A stretch of 64,000 nucleotides of DNA from Thioclava sp. GXIMD4216 (GTDB lineage: Bacteria > Pseudomonadota > Alphaproteobacteria > Rhodobacterales > Rhodobacteraceae): the NCBI RefSeq assembly GCF_037949285.1, contig NZ_CP149926.1, positions 1,839,501 to 1,903,500 on the forward strand, read 5' to 3'. Positions 37,478-45,722 of the stretch are shown piece after piece; positions within the stretch are counted from its first letter, which is position 1, and each line of letters starts with the position of its first letter. The notes below the pieces were generated by a model that was not told where the DNA came from, did not search any database, and saw only the letters and a list, made by a program, of their open reading frames with translations. A program made the position numbers and the translations under genes.

Positions 37478-38590
37478 CTACTCCAGTTCTTCAAGGACGC
37501 CATCGGCGGCCATCTGTGCATATAACAGGCCCTCGCGCAGGCCACGGTCGGCCACGGAAAGCTGGTTGGTGGGCCAGACCCGCATCAGGGCCTGCAGGAT
37601 TGCCGCCCCCGACATGATCAGCGAATGACGGTCCCGCCCGATGCGCGGGTCAAGCCGCCGCCCGTCAGGCCCAAGCCGCAGGAAGGACCGGATCACCCCG
37701 TCAATCTCCGAGGTGTTCATCATCAGCCCGTCAACCCGATTGCGGTCATAGCGACGCAGGCCCAGATGGCAAGCCGCAACCGTGGTGACCGTGCCCGAGG
37801 TGCCGATAATCTGGAAGCCTTCCTGCGGGCTGCCCGAGGCATAGGGCGTGAAATCGGCAAGCTTTTCCTCGAAAAACCAGCTCATAAGGGCAAAGCGCGC
37901 CGCATCATCCTCGACATCGCCATATTGGTCCTTCAGCGTGGCCACCCCCAAAGGCACCGAAATCCAGTCAACGACACGCGCGGCAGGCCCCGGCATGTTG
38001 CTTTGGTCAAATCCATTCGCCAGCCGCATGATGGCCCGCGCCCGATCTCCGGGCGGGACATCCTCGAGGTCGATCCACACGAGTTCCGTCGAGCCGCCCC
38101 CGATATCGACCACCAGCACCTGCTCGGTATTGGGCCGCACCAAAGACCCGCAAGAAATCACTGCAAGGCGGGCCTCTTCTTCCGCCGGAATAATCTCCAG
38201 CGGCAGGCCGGTCTCGCGCCGGACATAGCGGATGAAGTCACGCGCGTTGCGGGCGCGGCGGCAGGCCTCGGTGGCCACCAATCGCATCCGCTTGACGCGG
38301 TGTTTCTCGATCTTGCGGCGGCAGATCTGCAACGCCTGCACCGTTCGCGCCATCGCAGAGCGCGACAGCCGACCCGAGGCTTCCAGCCCCTGACCGAGTT
38401 GGACAGCTTTCGAGAAGCTGTCGACCACATGGAACTGAGAGCCCTTCGGACGGGCAATCAGCATGCGGCAGCTATTGGTGCCCAGATCCAGCGCGGCATA
38501 AAGCTCGTTGGAGTCTGGACTCGGGCGCACGGGGTGCTCTACCGATATATTCGGGAACGCGCCCGCAGCCCTGGGACGCTTGGGCGTCAT
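37478..38590 (-). CDS. Ppx/GppA exopolyphosphatase family protein
   Basis: A 370-residue ASKHA-fold phosphatase of the exopolyphosphatase / guanosine pentaphosphate phosphatase family. YAALDLGTNSCRMLIARP, VVDIGGGSTELVWI and GTSGTVTTVAAC form the phosphate-binding sites, and DRHSLIMSGAAIL is typical. It is short and lacks the C-terminal HD-like domain of E. coli Ppx (about 510 residues), a form common in alphaproteobacteria. The ATG at 38590 has GGAGGG 9 bases upstream. It may hydrolyse polyphosphate or pppGpp; sequence does not decide. rlmE follows after 3 bases. Confidence 0.92.
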   Translation of the reverse strand: MTPKRPRAAGAFPNISVEHPVRPSPDSNELYAALDLGTNSCRMLIARPKGSQFHVVDSFSKAVQLGQGLEASGRLSRSAMARTVQALQICRRKIEKHRVKRMRLVATEACRRARNARDFIRYVRRETGLPLEIIPAEEEARLAVISCGSLVRPNTEQVLVVDIGGGSTELVWIDLEDVPPGDRARAIMRLANGFDQSNMPGPAARVVDWISVPLGVATLKDQYGDVEDDAARFALMSWFFEEKLADFTPYASGSPQEGFQIIGTSGTVTTVAACHLGLRRYDRNRVDGLMMNTSEIDGVIRSFLRLGPDGRRLDPRIGRDRHSLIMSGAAILQALMRVWPTNQLSVADRGLREGLLYAQMAADGVLEELE

Positions 38591-38870
38591 GGTCACGCCC
38601 TCCGATTTCAAGTTGCCTCCAATCTATCCACTCCCCTCCGGAGTATCAAGAGAGCCAAAGCAAATCCGCCCCGCGAATAGCCAGACCGTCCACACCTGAA
38701 ATGACACTGTATACGGCCCCGAATGCGGCAGTGGCCTGTCCGGCTCCGGATCTCTTGCGTGATCCTCTGGCGCGAGCCGCGGGTCCGCGCATCGAATCAC
38801 GAATAGGCCGCGCTGCGATATTCCCATTCAGCCGCCCATCCCGTAGAAAAAGACCAACAGGAGATCTGAC

Positions 38871-39335
38871 ATGACCGAAGACATCTATAGCCATCTCACA
38901 CAGCTCGGCGGCGAGACCAAGCTGCCGCTCTCGCCCGATCAGGCGGTTCTGGAACGCGTGCCCAACCCGCATCCCGGCACGCGCTATACCGTGCGCTTTG
39001 TCGCCCCCGAATTCACCTCGCTCTGCCCGATGACAGGGCAGCCCGATTTCGCGCATCTGGTGATCGACTATATTCCGCGCGACTGGCTGGTAGAGTCGAA
39101 ATCGCTCAAGCTCTTTCTGGGATCGTTCCGCAATCATGGCGATTTCCACGAAGCCTGCACCGTCGGCATCGGCAAGCGCCTTGCCGAAACACTGGACCCC
39201 GAATGGTTGCGCATTGGTGGCTACTGGTATCCGCGCGGCGGCATTCCGATTGACGTCTTCTTCCAGACCGGCCCCCAGCCCGAGGGCGTCTGGATCCCTG
39301 ATCAGGGCGTTCCGCCCTATCGTGGCCGCGGCTGA
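38871..39335 (+). CDS. queF: 7-cyano-7-deazaguanine reductase (preQ0 reductase)
   Basis: A 154-residue NADPH-dependent nitrile reductase that turns preQ0 into preQ1 in queuosine synthesis. Catalytic Cys52 in [10 protein letters not shown] (with Asp59), the family motif [16 protein letters not shown] and the FHEACTV segment are intact. It is the short, single-domain type. A clear AGGAG lies upstream. Tgt, which uses preQ1, is encoded at 54206-55336. I looked for a preQ1 riboswitch in the upstream 170 bases and saw none. A strong terminator follows. Confidence 0.96.
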   Translation: MTEDIYSHLTQLGGETKLPLSPDQAVLERVPNPHPGTRYTVRFVAPEFTSLCPMTGQPDFAHLVIDYIPRDWLVESKSLKLFLGSFRNHGDFHEACTVGIGKRLAETLDPEWLRIGGYWYPRGGIPIDVFFQTGPQPEGVWIPDQGVPPYRGRG

Positions 39336-39358
39336 CCAGGCTTTCACAGTGAGAAAGA

Positions 39359-39387
39359 ACGCGCCCCCTTTCGGGCGCGTTTTTGTT
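39359..39387 (+). terminator. Rho-independent terminator after queF
   Basis: The stem ACGCGCCC (39359-39366) pairs with GGGCGCGT (39373-39380), followed by TTTTGTTT. It is 24 bases past the queF stop. Confidence 0.92.
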
Positions 39388-39443
39388 TGCGCAAACGATC
39401 CGCAGGCACCGCTTGACTTCCGGCCCCTAGGGAAACTAAACCT

Positions 39444-39459
39444 TTAATTGCATTTTAAC
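39444..39459 (+). promoter_or_regulatory. CtrA-type binding motif TTAA-N7-TTAAC
   Basis: TTAA-TTGCATT-TTAAC matches the full CtrA box known from Alphaproteobacteria. It lies 29 bases upstream of TATAAT (39489-39494), near where an activator would sit for a start around 39500. In AT-rich DNA such a match can be chance. Confidence 0.45.
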
Positions 39460-39580
39460 GGGAAAGATCAACTCACAATAAGCATGTTTATAATACCGTA
39501 ACCGATATGCGCGATCTTCTCCTTACGTAAAGCGTTCCGGCGTCGCTCTTCACCCCATTACGCGATCCGTCGAAGCGCTC

Positions 39581-39625
39581 TCATTCCCGCCCGCACTTGA
39601 TGGCAGCCTGTTCGGGCGGGAATGA
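39581..39625. other. Long hairpin, 13-base perfect stem
   Basis: TCATTCCCGCCCG (39581-39593) and CGGGCGGGAATGA (39613-39625) are perfect reverse complements around a 19-base loop. There is no T-run after either end, so it is not a standard terminator. It lies about 80-125 bases downstream of the putative CtrA-controlled promoter. Confidence 0.75.
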
Positions 39626-40073
39626 ACGTCTTGATTCTGAAGGCCCATCAGGAACGTAAACGGAACATTTTGAGCTTGCTCAGAAAACGGTCAGCCTACA
39701 TCCCGTGAAAAAGCGGAAATCTATGGCTCTGATCGTTAAATATTAGCTTAAGTTTGAGAAACAAACCGTTGAATTGCCAAGATTTCACCCAAGGATCAAA
39801 GGGCTTTATGGCGGGAATGTGACCAAAACCCTCGATTTCAGGGGCATCATCGGAAAAGATGGTCTCATTGCGGCAAAATGAAGATGCGACCGACGGATTT
39901 CGTCCAAATTTGCCTTAAAGTTTATACAATCGTAAACCAAACGTTTACTCACGAAGATGCACGTTTTAGCGTGTAGTGGGGTAAAATAACTGGGGGAACG
40001 CACTGCCATGCGGTTCCAATTTCTGCGTAATGCAGTGAGACACGAGGGGTCGTGTCCACTGCGCTCATTGGCT

Positions 40074-41378
40074 ATGCCCAAGAGCAACTTTACAAAACGT
40101 GTTCTAGCGGGTCTGACCGCTGGCACGACGGCTGCGCTTCTTTCGGGATGCACGGTCGATCACCCGAAAGTCACGCCATCCGCGCGGGCTTCAACTGCCG
40201 CATTTGCGGCCTCGCATGATGACCTGTCACGACAGGTCGCGCCGCGTGTGTCATCCAGCAATATGGCCAGCAACAGCCAGCTTGCCACCGATTTCCTCGA
40301 ACTCGGGTTCGAGCTTGAATCGGGGCGGCCTCTGGCACAGTTCACGCGTTTCGAGGGGCCGATTTCGGTGGTTCTCACCGGCAAGGTTCCGGCGCGAGCG
40401 CCCAGCGAGCTGGGCACGCTGATCTCGCGGCTGCAACGCGAAGCGGGCATACCGATTTCGGCTAAAACCGGTAATTCCAACAGGATAACGGTCGAATTTG
40501 TGCCACGACGCGAGATGCGCAGCCTGGTGCCAAGTGTCGCCTGTTTCGTGACGCCCAATGTCACCTCCTGGGAGGAATACCGCAAAACGCGGCGTTCCGC
40601 GGTCTCGGACTGGACGCGCGTGAAGCAGCGGACCCGTGCGGCGGTGTTCATTCCGGCAGATGTGTCCGCGCAAGAGCTGCATGACTGCCTGAACGAGGAA
40701 ATCAGTCAGGGGCTCGGGCCGCTGAACGATCTGTATCGCATTCCGGATTCAGTCTGGAATGATGATAACTTCGTCTCCACCCTCACCCGTCATGACATGA
40801 CGATCCTGCGGGCATGGTATGATCCGGCACTGCATTCGGGCATGAGCCAGCCCGAAGTCATGGCGGCGCTGCCCGCTGTGCTGTCGCGGATCAATCCCTC
40901 GGGCGGGCAGTTCAGCCGCGTGCTGTCGGACCCGACACCGCGCAGCTACGAGGATGCCGTGAACCGCGCGATGGCCTCGGGCGGGGCCGGTCGCCGGCAG
41001 GCGGCGGCGCGGCAGGCGATCCAGATCGCGGCGGCGCAGGGCTGGACGGATACCCGCATGGGGTTTGCATGGTATCTTCTGGGGCGGCTGTCGCCCAATG
41101 ATCCCAATCAGGCGCTTCAGGCCTATCTGAAAGCCAGCGAATATTTTGCGATCACGCCACGGGCCTATATGCAGACAGCGCATACCGATATGCAGCTTGC
41201 GACCTTTGCGCTGGGGTCCGGACGCGCCGATCAGGCCATCCGCCTCAGCACACGCGGATTGCAGAATTCCAGCGCTTCGGGCAACGGAAAGCTGGCCTAC
41301 GAGCTGCAAACGATCCGCAAGCAGGCGCAAAAAACGCTGGGACAGAGCGGCGGCGCGATGATGGCTTTCGCGGAATGA
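40074..41378 (+). CDS. DUF2927 domain lipoprotein
   Basis: A 434-residue protein with a lipoprotein signal peptide: basic N-terminus PKSNFTKR, hydrophobic stretch and lipobox LLSGC with Cys26. The middle part matches DUF2927 (RPLAQFTRFEGPISVVLTG, then CLNEEISQGLGPLNDLYRIP and DMTILRAWYDP). The C-terminal approximately 120 residues look like helical, TPR-like repeats (YEDAVNRAMASGG, then YLLGRLSPNDPNQALQAYLK). I prefer ATG 40074 for the normal signal peptide; ATG 40008 has a better ribosome site (GGGGGA) but would give a long odd N-terminus. Its role is unknown; probably anchored in the outer or inner membrane facing the periplasm. A hairpin separates it from the VWA operon. Confidence 0.85.
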   Translation: MPKSNFTKRVLAGLTAGTTAALLSGCTVDHPKVTPSARASTAAFAASHDDLSRQVAPRVSSSNMASNSQLATDFLELGFELESGRPLAQFTRFEGPISVVLTGKVPARAPSELGTLISRLQREAGIPISAKTGNSNRITVEFVPRREMRSLVPSVACFVTPNVTSWEEYRKTRRSAVSDWTRVKQRTRAAVFIPADVSAQELHDCLNEEISQGLGPLNDLYRIPDSVWNDDNFVSTLTRHDMTILRAWYDPALHSGMSQPEVMAALPAVLSRINPSGGQFSRVLSDPTPRSYEDAVNRAMASGGAGRRQAAARQAIQIAAAQGWTDTRMGFAWYLLGRLSPNDPNQALQAYLKASEYFAITPRAYMQTAHTDMQLATFALGSGRADQAIRLSTRGLQNSSASGNGKLAYELQTIRKQAQKTLGQSGGAMMAFAE

Positions 41379-41382
41379 TCCC

Positions 41383-41418
41383 GACGGGGCCGCTGCATTT
41401 TCCTGTAGCGGCCCCGTC
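41383..41418 (+). terminator. Probable terminator after the DUF2927 gene
   Basis: GACGGGGCCGCT (41383-41394) and AGCGGCCCCGTC (41407-41418) form a perfect 12-base stem, with a TATT then a T-rich stretch after it. The stop codon is 5 bases upstream. The poor T-run means some read-through into the VWA gene is possible. Confidence 0.7.
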
Positions 41419-41486
41419 TATTACGGCTGTCTTTTGCAATCGGATATGCCACACTGGCGCCCGACCCGCCCATAAAGATACCCGAG

Positions 41487-42668
41487 ATGTTCCGTCCCTT
41501 CCTTCTTCACCTCCGCCAGCATCAGGTGCCCGTATCCTTGCGGGAATATCTGGCCTTTCTGGAAGGTCTCTCGCGCGGTTTATGTCTGTATGACAGCGAG
41601 GCGTTCTATTATTTCGCCCGCAGCGCGCTGGTAAAGAACGAAGCCCATATCGACCGGTTCGACAAAGCTTTCTCTGCTACTTTTCAAGGGCTTGAGATGC
41701 TTTCTTTAGACGATGTCCTTACCGCCTTCGATCTGCCTGAAGAATGGCTGACAGCCCTTGCCGAGGCCACGCTCAGCCCGCAAGAAAAGGCCTTGATGGA
41801 GGGTGCGGGGAGTTTCGAAGAGCTGATGAACACCCTGCGCGCGCGTCTGGCCGAACAGAAAGACCGCCATCAGGGAGGCAGCAAATGGATCGGTACGGCG
41901 GGTCGGTCCCCCTTCGGGGCCTATGGCTATAATCCCGAAGGGGTGCGGATCGGGCAAGATAGACCGCGTGAAAGACGTGCCGTAAAGGTCTGGGATAAGC
42001 GGGAATTTCGGGATTTCGATGATGGTCTCGATCTTGGCACGCGCAATATGAAAATCGCGTTGCGTCGTTTGCGGCAATGGGTGCGCGAGGGCACCACCAC
42101 CGAGCTGGACCTGCCCAACACGATCCGCGCCTCCGCCGATGCGGGCTATATCGATGTCAAAACCCGTCCCGAGCGGCGCAACGGTGTGAAACTGTTGCTG
42201 TTTCTGGATGTGGGCGGCTCGATGGATGACCATATCACCTTGGTGGACGAGCTGTTTTCGGCCCTGAAGACCGAGTTCCGGCAGTTCCGTCACTTCTATT
42301 TCCATAACTGTCTTTACGAATATGTCTGGACAGAGAACCGCCGCCGCTTCACGGAGCGGCTGTCGACATGGGACATCCTGCGCCAGTATGGCAGCGATTA
42401 CCGCTGCATCTTTGTCGGCGATGCGGCCATGTCGCCATATGAAATCGCGGTTGCGGGTGGCGCCAATGAACATTGGAATGACGAGCCGGGCCAGATCTGG
42501 CTGGAGCGCGCCCGCCAGCAATGGCCGCGCCATATCTGGCTCAACCCCGCGCCGCAGTCTCTGTGGGCCCGGACCCACTCCACCCAGATGATCCGGCAGA
42601 TCTTCGAAAACCAGATGTATCCCCTGACCTTGGACGGTATCTCCCAAGGGGTAAAGGCACTCTCATGA
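41487..42668 (+). CDS. VWA domain protein, CoxE-like
   Basis: A 393-residue CoxE-like von Willebrand factor A protein. The N-terminal FRPFLLHLRQHQVPVSLREY and central GRSPFGAYGYNPEGVRIG are typical of the family. The MIDAS metal site DVGGSMDD is at residues 241-248. No signal peptide or membrane segment is visible. CoxE-like proteins usually work with a MoxR-type AAA+ ATPase to assemble or activate an enzyme; no MoxR gene lies in this window. It is the first gene of a six-gene operon and overlaps the next gene by 4 bases. The client is unknown. Confidence 0.92.
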   Translation: MFRPFLLHLRQHQVPVSLREYLAFLEGLSRGLCLYDSEAFYYFARSALVKNEAHIDRFDKAFSATFQGLEMLSLDDVLTAFDLPEEWLTALAEATLSPQEKALMEGAGSFEELMNTLRARLAEQKDRHQGGSKWIGTAGRSPFGAYGYNPEGVRIGQDRPRERRAVKVWDKREFRDFDDGLDLGTRNMKIALRRLRQWVREGTTTELDLPNTIRASADAGYIDVKTRPERRNGVKLLLFLDVGGSMDDHITLVDELFSALKTEFRQFRHFYFHNCLYEYVWTENRRRFTERLSTWDILRQYGSDYRCIFVGDAAMSPYEIAVAGGANEHWNDEPGQIWLERARQQWPRHIWLNPAPQSLWARTHSTQMIRQIFENQMYPLTLDGISQGVKALS

Positions 42669-43036
42669 ACTCCAATCTCATCCGCTGCCACCGTATCTGG
42701 TGCCGCCATCGGCTACTCTCGCTGGTCTTCGTTCTGGCGGTCGGCCTGACGGCGGTCTTTGCCTGGCACACGATCGACCGCGCGGTTTACTGGGCCGATC
42801 CGGGGCATCACGAAAGAACGCCGGAAAGCTGGATGACACCGCGTTATATTGCCCGCTCATGGGACCTGCCGCAGGATCGGGTCGAGGTCCTGCTGGATCT
42901 GTCCGATCAGACCGAGCAGGGGCATAAACCGAGATTGCGCGATCTGGCGCGCGCGGAAGGAGTACCGGTATCCGTCTTGATTGACCGTTTGAAAACAGGT
43001 CTGCCCGCTATGGTCCGCGCGGAGCAGAGCCCATGA
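42665..43036 (+). CDS. Small single-pass membrane protein of unknown function
   Basis: I do not recognise this 123-residue protein. A basic N-terminus (IRCHRIWCRHR) is followed by one hydrophobic helix (LLSLVFVLAVGLTAVFAW) and then a soluble region with two helical segments. The latter (LRDLARAEGVPVSVLIDRLK) looks like a winged or helix-turn-helix-like fold but may be coincidence. Its ATG overlaps the VWA stop by 4 bases and its stop overlaps the DedA start by 4 bases, so it is part of the operon. The soluble part faces the periplasm if the positive-inside rule holds. Confidence 0.8.
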   Translation: MNSNLIRCHRIWCRHRLLSLVFVLAVGLTAVFAWHTIDRAVYWADPGHHERTPESWMTPRYIARSWDLPQDRVEVLLDLSDQTEQGHKPRLRDLARAEGVPVSVLIDRLKTGLPAMVRAEQSP

Positions 43037-43701
43037 TGGCGCAGCTGACAGACCAGCTTCTGGCGCTGCTTCCTCTTTGGGGGCCGTGGCTGATTGCACT
43101 GGTAACTTTCGGCAGTTGCCTTGCCCTGCCCGTGCCCGCCTCGCTCGTGATGCTGGCAGGCGGCGCCTTTGTGGCCTCGGGCGATCTGGATCTGTGGTCA
43201 CTGTTTCCGGCGGCGCTGCTGGGGGCGGTCTGCGGTGACAGGCTGGGCTATGCTATCGGGCGGATCGTGGCCCGCCACCTGCCCGAACCCGAAAGCAAGC
43301 GCGCGCGCCTTATGGCCAAGGCGCTGACCCGTCTGGACCGCAATGGCGGCTGGGCGATCTTCCTGTCGCGCTGGCTGTTCTCGCCGCTTGGCCCCTATGT
43401 CAACTTTGCCGCAGGCACCGCCCGTTATCCGCGCCACCGCTTCTGGCTGGCCTCGGTTGCGGGCGAAAGCGTCTGGGTCTCGCTCTATATCGGGCTGGGC
43501 ATGGTGTTCGGGACCAATCTCTCGGCGGCGTCGGATCTGGCGGGCAGCATCATCGGCACGATTGCCGCCGCCACGGTCGCGATTTTTCTGGGGCGCTGGC
43601 TATGGCGCAGTGTCCGCCGCAAGGCACCGCATCAGGTCTCCGATGCTGAGGGAATGCTGCCGGAGGTCCCCGTCGAGGGCCTGCCGCAGGTGTCCGAATG
43701 A
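43033..43701 (+). CDS. DedA family inner-membrane protein
   Basis: A 222-residue DedA/SNARE-associated (VTT) domain protein. Several hydrophobic segments (WLIALVTFGSCLALPVPASLV, LFPAALLGAVCGDRLGYAIG) and the family motif FLSRWLFSPLGPYVNFAAG are seen. DedA proteins are implicated in undecaprenyl phosphate or phospholipid translocation and in membrane homeostasis. It overlaps both neighbours by 4 bases, the small membrane protein upstream and the M48 protease downstream. The substrate is not known. Confidence 0.92.
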   Translation: MMAQLTDQLLALLPLWGPWLIALVTFGSCLALPVPASLVMLAGGAFVASGDLDLWSLFPAALLGAVCGDRLGYAIGRIVARHLPEPESKRARLMAKALTRLDRNGGWAIFLSRWLFSPLGPYVNFAAGTARYPRHRFWLASVAGESVWVSLYIGLGMVFGTNLSAASDLAGSIIGTIAAATVAIFLGRWLWRSVRRKAPHQVSDAEGMLPEVPVEGLPQVSE

Positions 43702-44426
43702 TACGGCTTCTGGTTCTTCTGCTGCCGGTGCTGGCCGCAGTGGTGATGTGGCAGGTCTCCGCATGGTCCCTTGCGCGGCGGCTTGATAAAAGCGCGACAC
43801 GCCTGAAGGACCCTTTGTTGCTGGCAGGGGTCGACCGACTGGCCGCCGCGATGGAGTTGCGCGCCATTCCGGTCTATGTGCAGGAAGTGCCCACGATCAA
43901 CGGCCTTGCCGCGCCGGACGGGCGGGTATTCCTGACACGCGGCTTCCTGCGGCGCTACGAAAGCGGCGAGGTCGGCGCCGAAGAGTTACTCTCGGTCATC
44001 GCGCATGAGCTGGGGCATGTGGCACTGGGGCATTCGAAGCGGCGGATGATCGACTTCGCGGGACAGAACCTTGTGCGGATGCTGATCTTTTCGGTTCTGG
44101 GGCGGATGGTGCCGTTTCTCGGTCCGCTGCTGGCCAATCTGGCCATGCGGGCTTTGGCTGCGCGCCTCAGCCAGCAGGACGAATACGAGGCCGATGAATT
44201 CGCCACCGCGCTGATGATCAAGGCGGGCTACGGGGCCGAGCCGCAAATCCGGCTTTTCGAAAAGCTCGACGCCCTGACCCGACAGGGACCACGCAGCACG
44301 CCCGCATGGCTGATGACCCATCCCGAGACCCGCCTGCGGGTCGAGACCATCCGCCGGAATGTTGCGAAATGGACGGGCACGGGATCAAAGCCGCCATCGG
44401 CCCCGCCTTCGGGCCGCCTGCAATAA
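43698..44426 (+). CDS. M48 family zinc metalloprotease
   Basis: A 242-residue membrane-anchored protease with an N-terminal hydrophobic helix (LLVLLLPVLAAVVMWQV) and the zinc site HELGH at residues 103-107, followed by the third ligand region EYEADEFATALM. It is similar in layout to HtpX/Oma1-type proteases but shorter and without several membrane passes. It overlaps the DedA gene by 4 bases. Role in the operon is unknown; quality control or processing of one of the neighbours is an inference. Confidence 0.92.
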   Translation: MIRLLVLLLPVLAAVVMWQVSAWSLARRLDKSATRLKDPLLLAGVDRLAAAMELRAIPVYVQEVPTINGLAAPDGRVFLTRGFLRRYESGEVGAEELLSVIAHELGHVALGHSKRRMIDFAGQNLVRMLIFSVLGRMVPFLGPLLANLAMRALAARLSQQDEYEADEFATALMIKAGYGAEPQIRLFEKLDALTRQGPRSTPAWLMTHPETRLRVETIRRNVAKWTGTGSKPPSAPPSGRLQ

Positions 44427-44483
44427 TTCTTACTTTCGCAGGATTTAGGCGCTATCGTGCCGCAAAGAGATCAGGCAGGGTCA

Positions 44484-45722
44484 ATGGTGCACCAGCAATC
44501 ACAAGATCAGGGGCTGCGCAGGCGGCGGGTGTTCTATATCCCCGGCTATGATCCGTTTCCACCGCGCCGCTACCGCGAGCTCTATCGCCGCGAAAGCGCC
44601 CAGCAGGCAGCGATCTCGGGGTACGAGATCAGCCAGAAAGCCAGTGGAAGCGCGGGCAAATACGGCTGGCAGGTAAGTTCGACGCAAGACGGGCAACAGG
44701 TCGAGGCGGTGATCGAGGTGCTGCTCTGGTCGGATATCGTGCGCGCGTCGATGGGGCGCTCTATCGCCGCCACCTATCTGCAACTGGTCCAGACCGCGTG
44801 GCGCTATATCGGCAGCGCGGCGCTGTTCCGCCTGATGCGGCTCCGCCTTGGGCCGGTGATTGCCGCGCTTTATCCGGTGGTGGCGTTGCTGACCCAGTTG
44901 CTGTTGGGCCTTCTGGCGGCCACGGCGGTCTATGGGGCCACATTCTGGGCGGGCGAGGCGCTGGGGCTTGGCCGACACCCGCTCGCCTTGCTGGCGCTTT
45001 TGCCTGCGGGCGCGGTGCTGGGCGTGATCCTGCGCTGGTTTCGCGCCCATGATAACCGCTTCTATGCCTATTACCTGCTGCATGATTATGCCTTCACCGC
45101 CCGCTGGAACGGGGCCTATCCCGCAACGCTCGACAGCCGCATCCAGCAATTCGCAGACCGGATCGCCCATGCCCTGCACGAAGATTGGGACGAGGTGCTG
45201 GTGATCGGCCATAGTTCGGGAGCGCATGTGGCAATCTCGGTTCTGGCAGAGCTGGACCGGCGCGCGCCCGCCTCTGACACGCCTCTGGCCCTGTTGACGC
45301 TTGGCCATGTCGTGCCGATGGTCAGCTTCCTGCCCAAGGCAGAGCGGCTGCGTGGGGACCTGCACAGGCTTGCCGCCAGCCACAGGGTCACTTGGGTGGA
45401 TGTCACGGCTATGGGCGACGGCTGCTGTTTCGCGCTTTGCGATCCGGCAGGGGTCAGCGGGGTTGCCCCCGCCCGACAGACCGGCCCCCTGATCTTCTCG
45501 GCCGCATTCCGGCAAAGTCTGAGCGAGGCGCGTTGGAAGGCTGAACGCCGGCGCTTTTTCAGGTTACATTTCCAATACTTATGCGCCTTTGATCGCGTGC
45601 AGGATTATGATTACTTCCGCATCACCGCAGGCCCGCTGACCTTGGCCCAACGCTATGCCACGCGCGCACCTTCGCCCAGCAGGCTTGCCACGCCCGTCAA
45701 CCGCTTCCGGTCCATGTCATGA
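44484..45722 (+). CDS. Membrane alpha/beta-hydrolase-like protein
   Basis: A 412-residue protein. The N-terminus has RRRVFYIPGYDPFPPRRYREL, and two hydrophobic segments follow at about residues 120-180 (VIAALYPVVALLTQLLLGLL and PLALLALLPAGAVLGVIL). A lipase-type nucleophile elbow GHSSGAH is seen after them in VLVIGHSSGAHVAISVL. The catalytic Asp and His are not obvious. I start at ATG 44484 close to GGCAGGG; a GTG at 44457 is also in frame. It lies 57 bases after the M48 gene and overlaps the P450 gene by 4 bases. It may hydrolyse an ester or lipid, but no substrate can be given. Confidence 0.82.
   Translation: MVHQQSQDQGLRRRRVFYIPGYDPFPPRRYRELYRRESAQQAAISGYEISQKASGSAGKYGWQVSSTQDGQQVEAVIEVLLWSDIVRASMGRSIAATYLQLVQTAWRYIGSAALFRLMRLRLGPVIAALYPVVALLTQLLLGLLAATAVYGATFWAGEALGLGRHPLALLALLPAGAVLGVILRWFRAHDNRFYAYYLLHDYAFTARWNGAYPATLDSRIQQFADRIAHALHEDWDEVLVIGHSSGAHVAISVLAELDRRAPASDTPLALLTLGHVVPMVSFLPKAERLRGDLHRLAASHRVTWVDVTAMGDGCCFALCDPAGVSGVAPARQTGPLIFSAAFRQSLSEARWKAERRRFFRLHFQYLCAFDRVQDYDYFRITAGPLTLAQRYATRAPSPSRLATPVNRFRSMS

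Larger units (their letters stand above)
39388..40073. other. AT-rich intergenic region with CtrA-like box, TATAAT and a long hairpin
   Basis: Nearly 690 bases without a convincing gene, noticeably more AT-rich than the flanks. It contains a TTAA-N7-TTAAC motif (39444-39459), TATAAT (39489-39494), and a 45-base hairpin with a perfect 13-base stem (39581-39625). There is also a short TGAGC-TT-GCTCA hairpin (39671-39682) and a GTAAAC-CAAAC-GTTTAC inverted repeat near 39930. It probably holds the promoter of the DUF2927 lipoprotein gene and perhaps a small RNA. A minus-strand frame at 39806-40153 looks like a chance reading frame. Confidence 0.6.

Noticed and set aside
38700..38870. Possible preQ1 riboswitch upstream of queF
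   Set aside because: No preQ1 aptamer-like stem with an A-rich tail could be found; only an ordinary AGGAG site is seen.
39806..40153. 115-codon minus-strand frame in the AT-rich gap
   Set aside because: It overlaps the DUF2927 signal peptide region in antisense, no ribosome site, and no recognisable domain.
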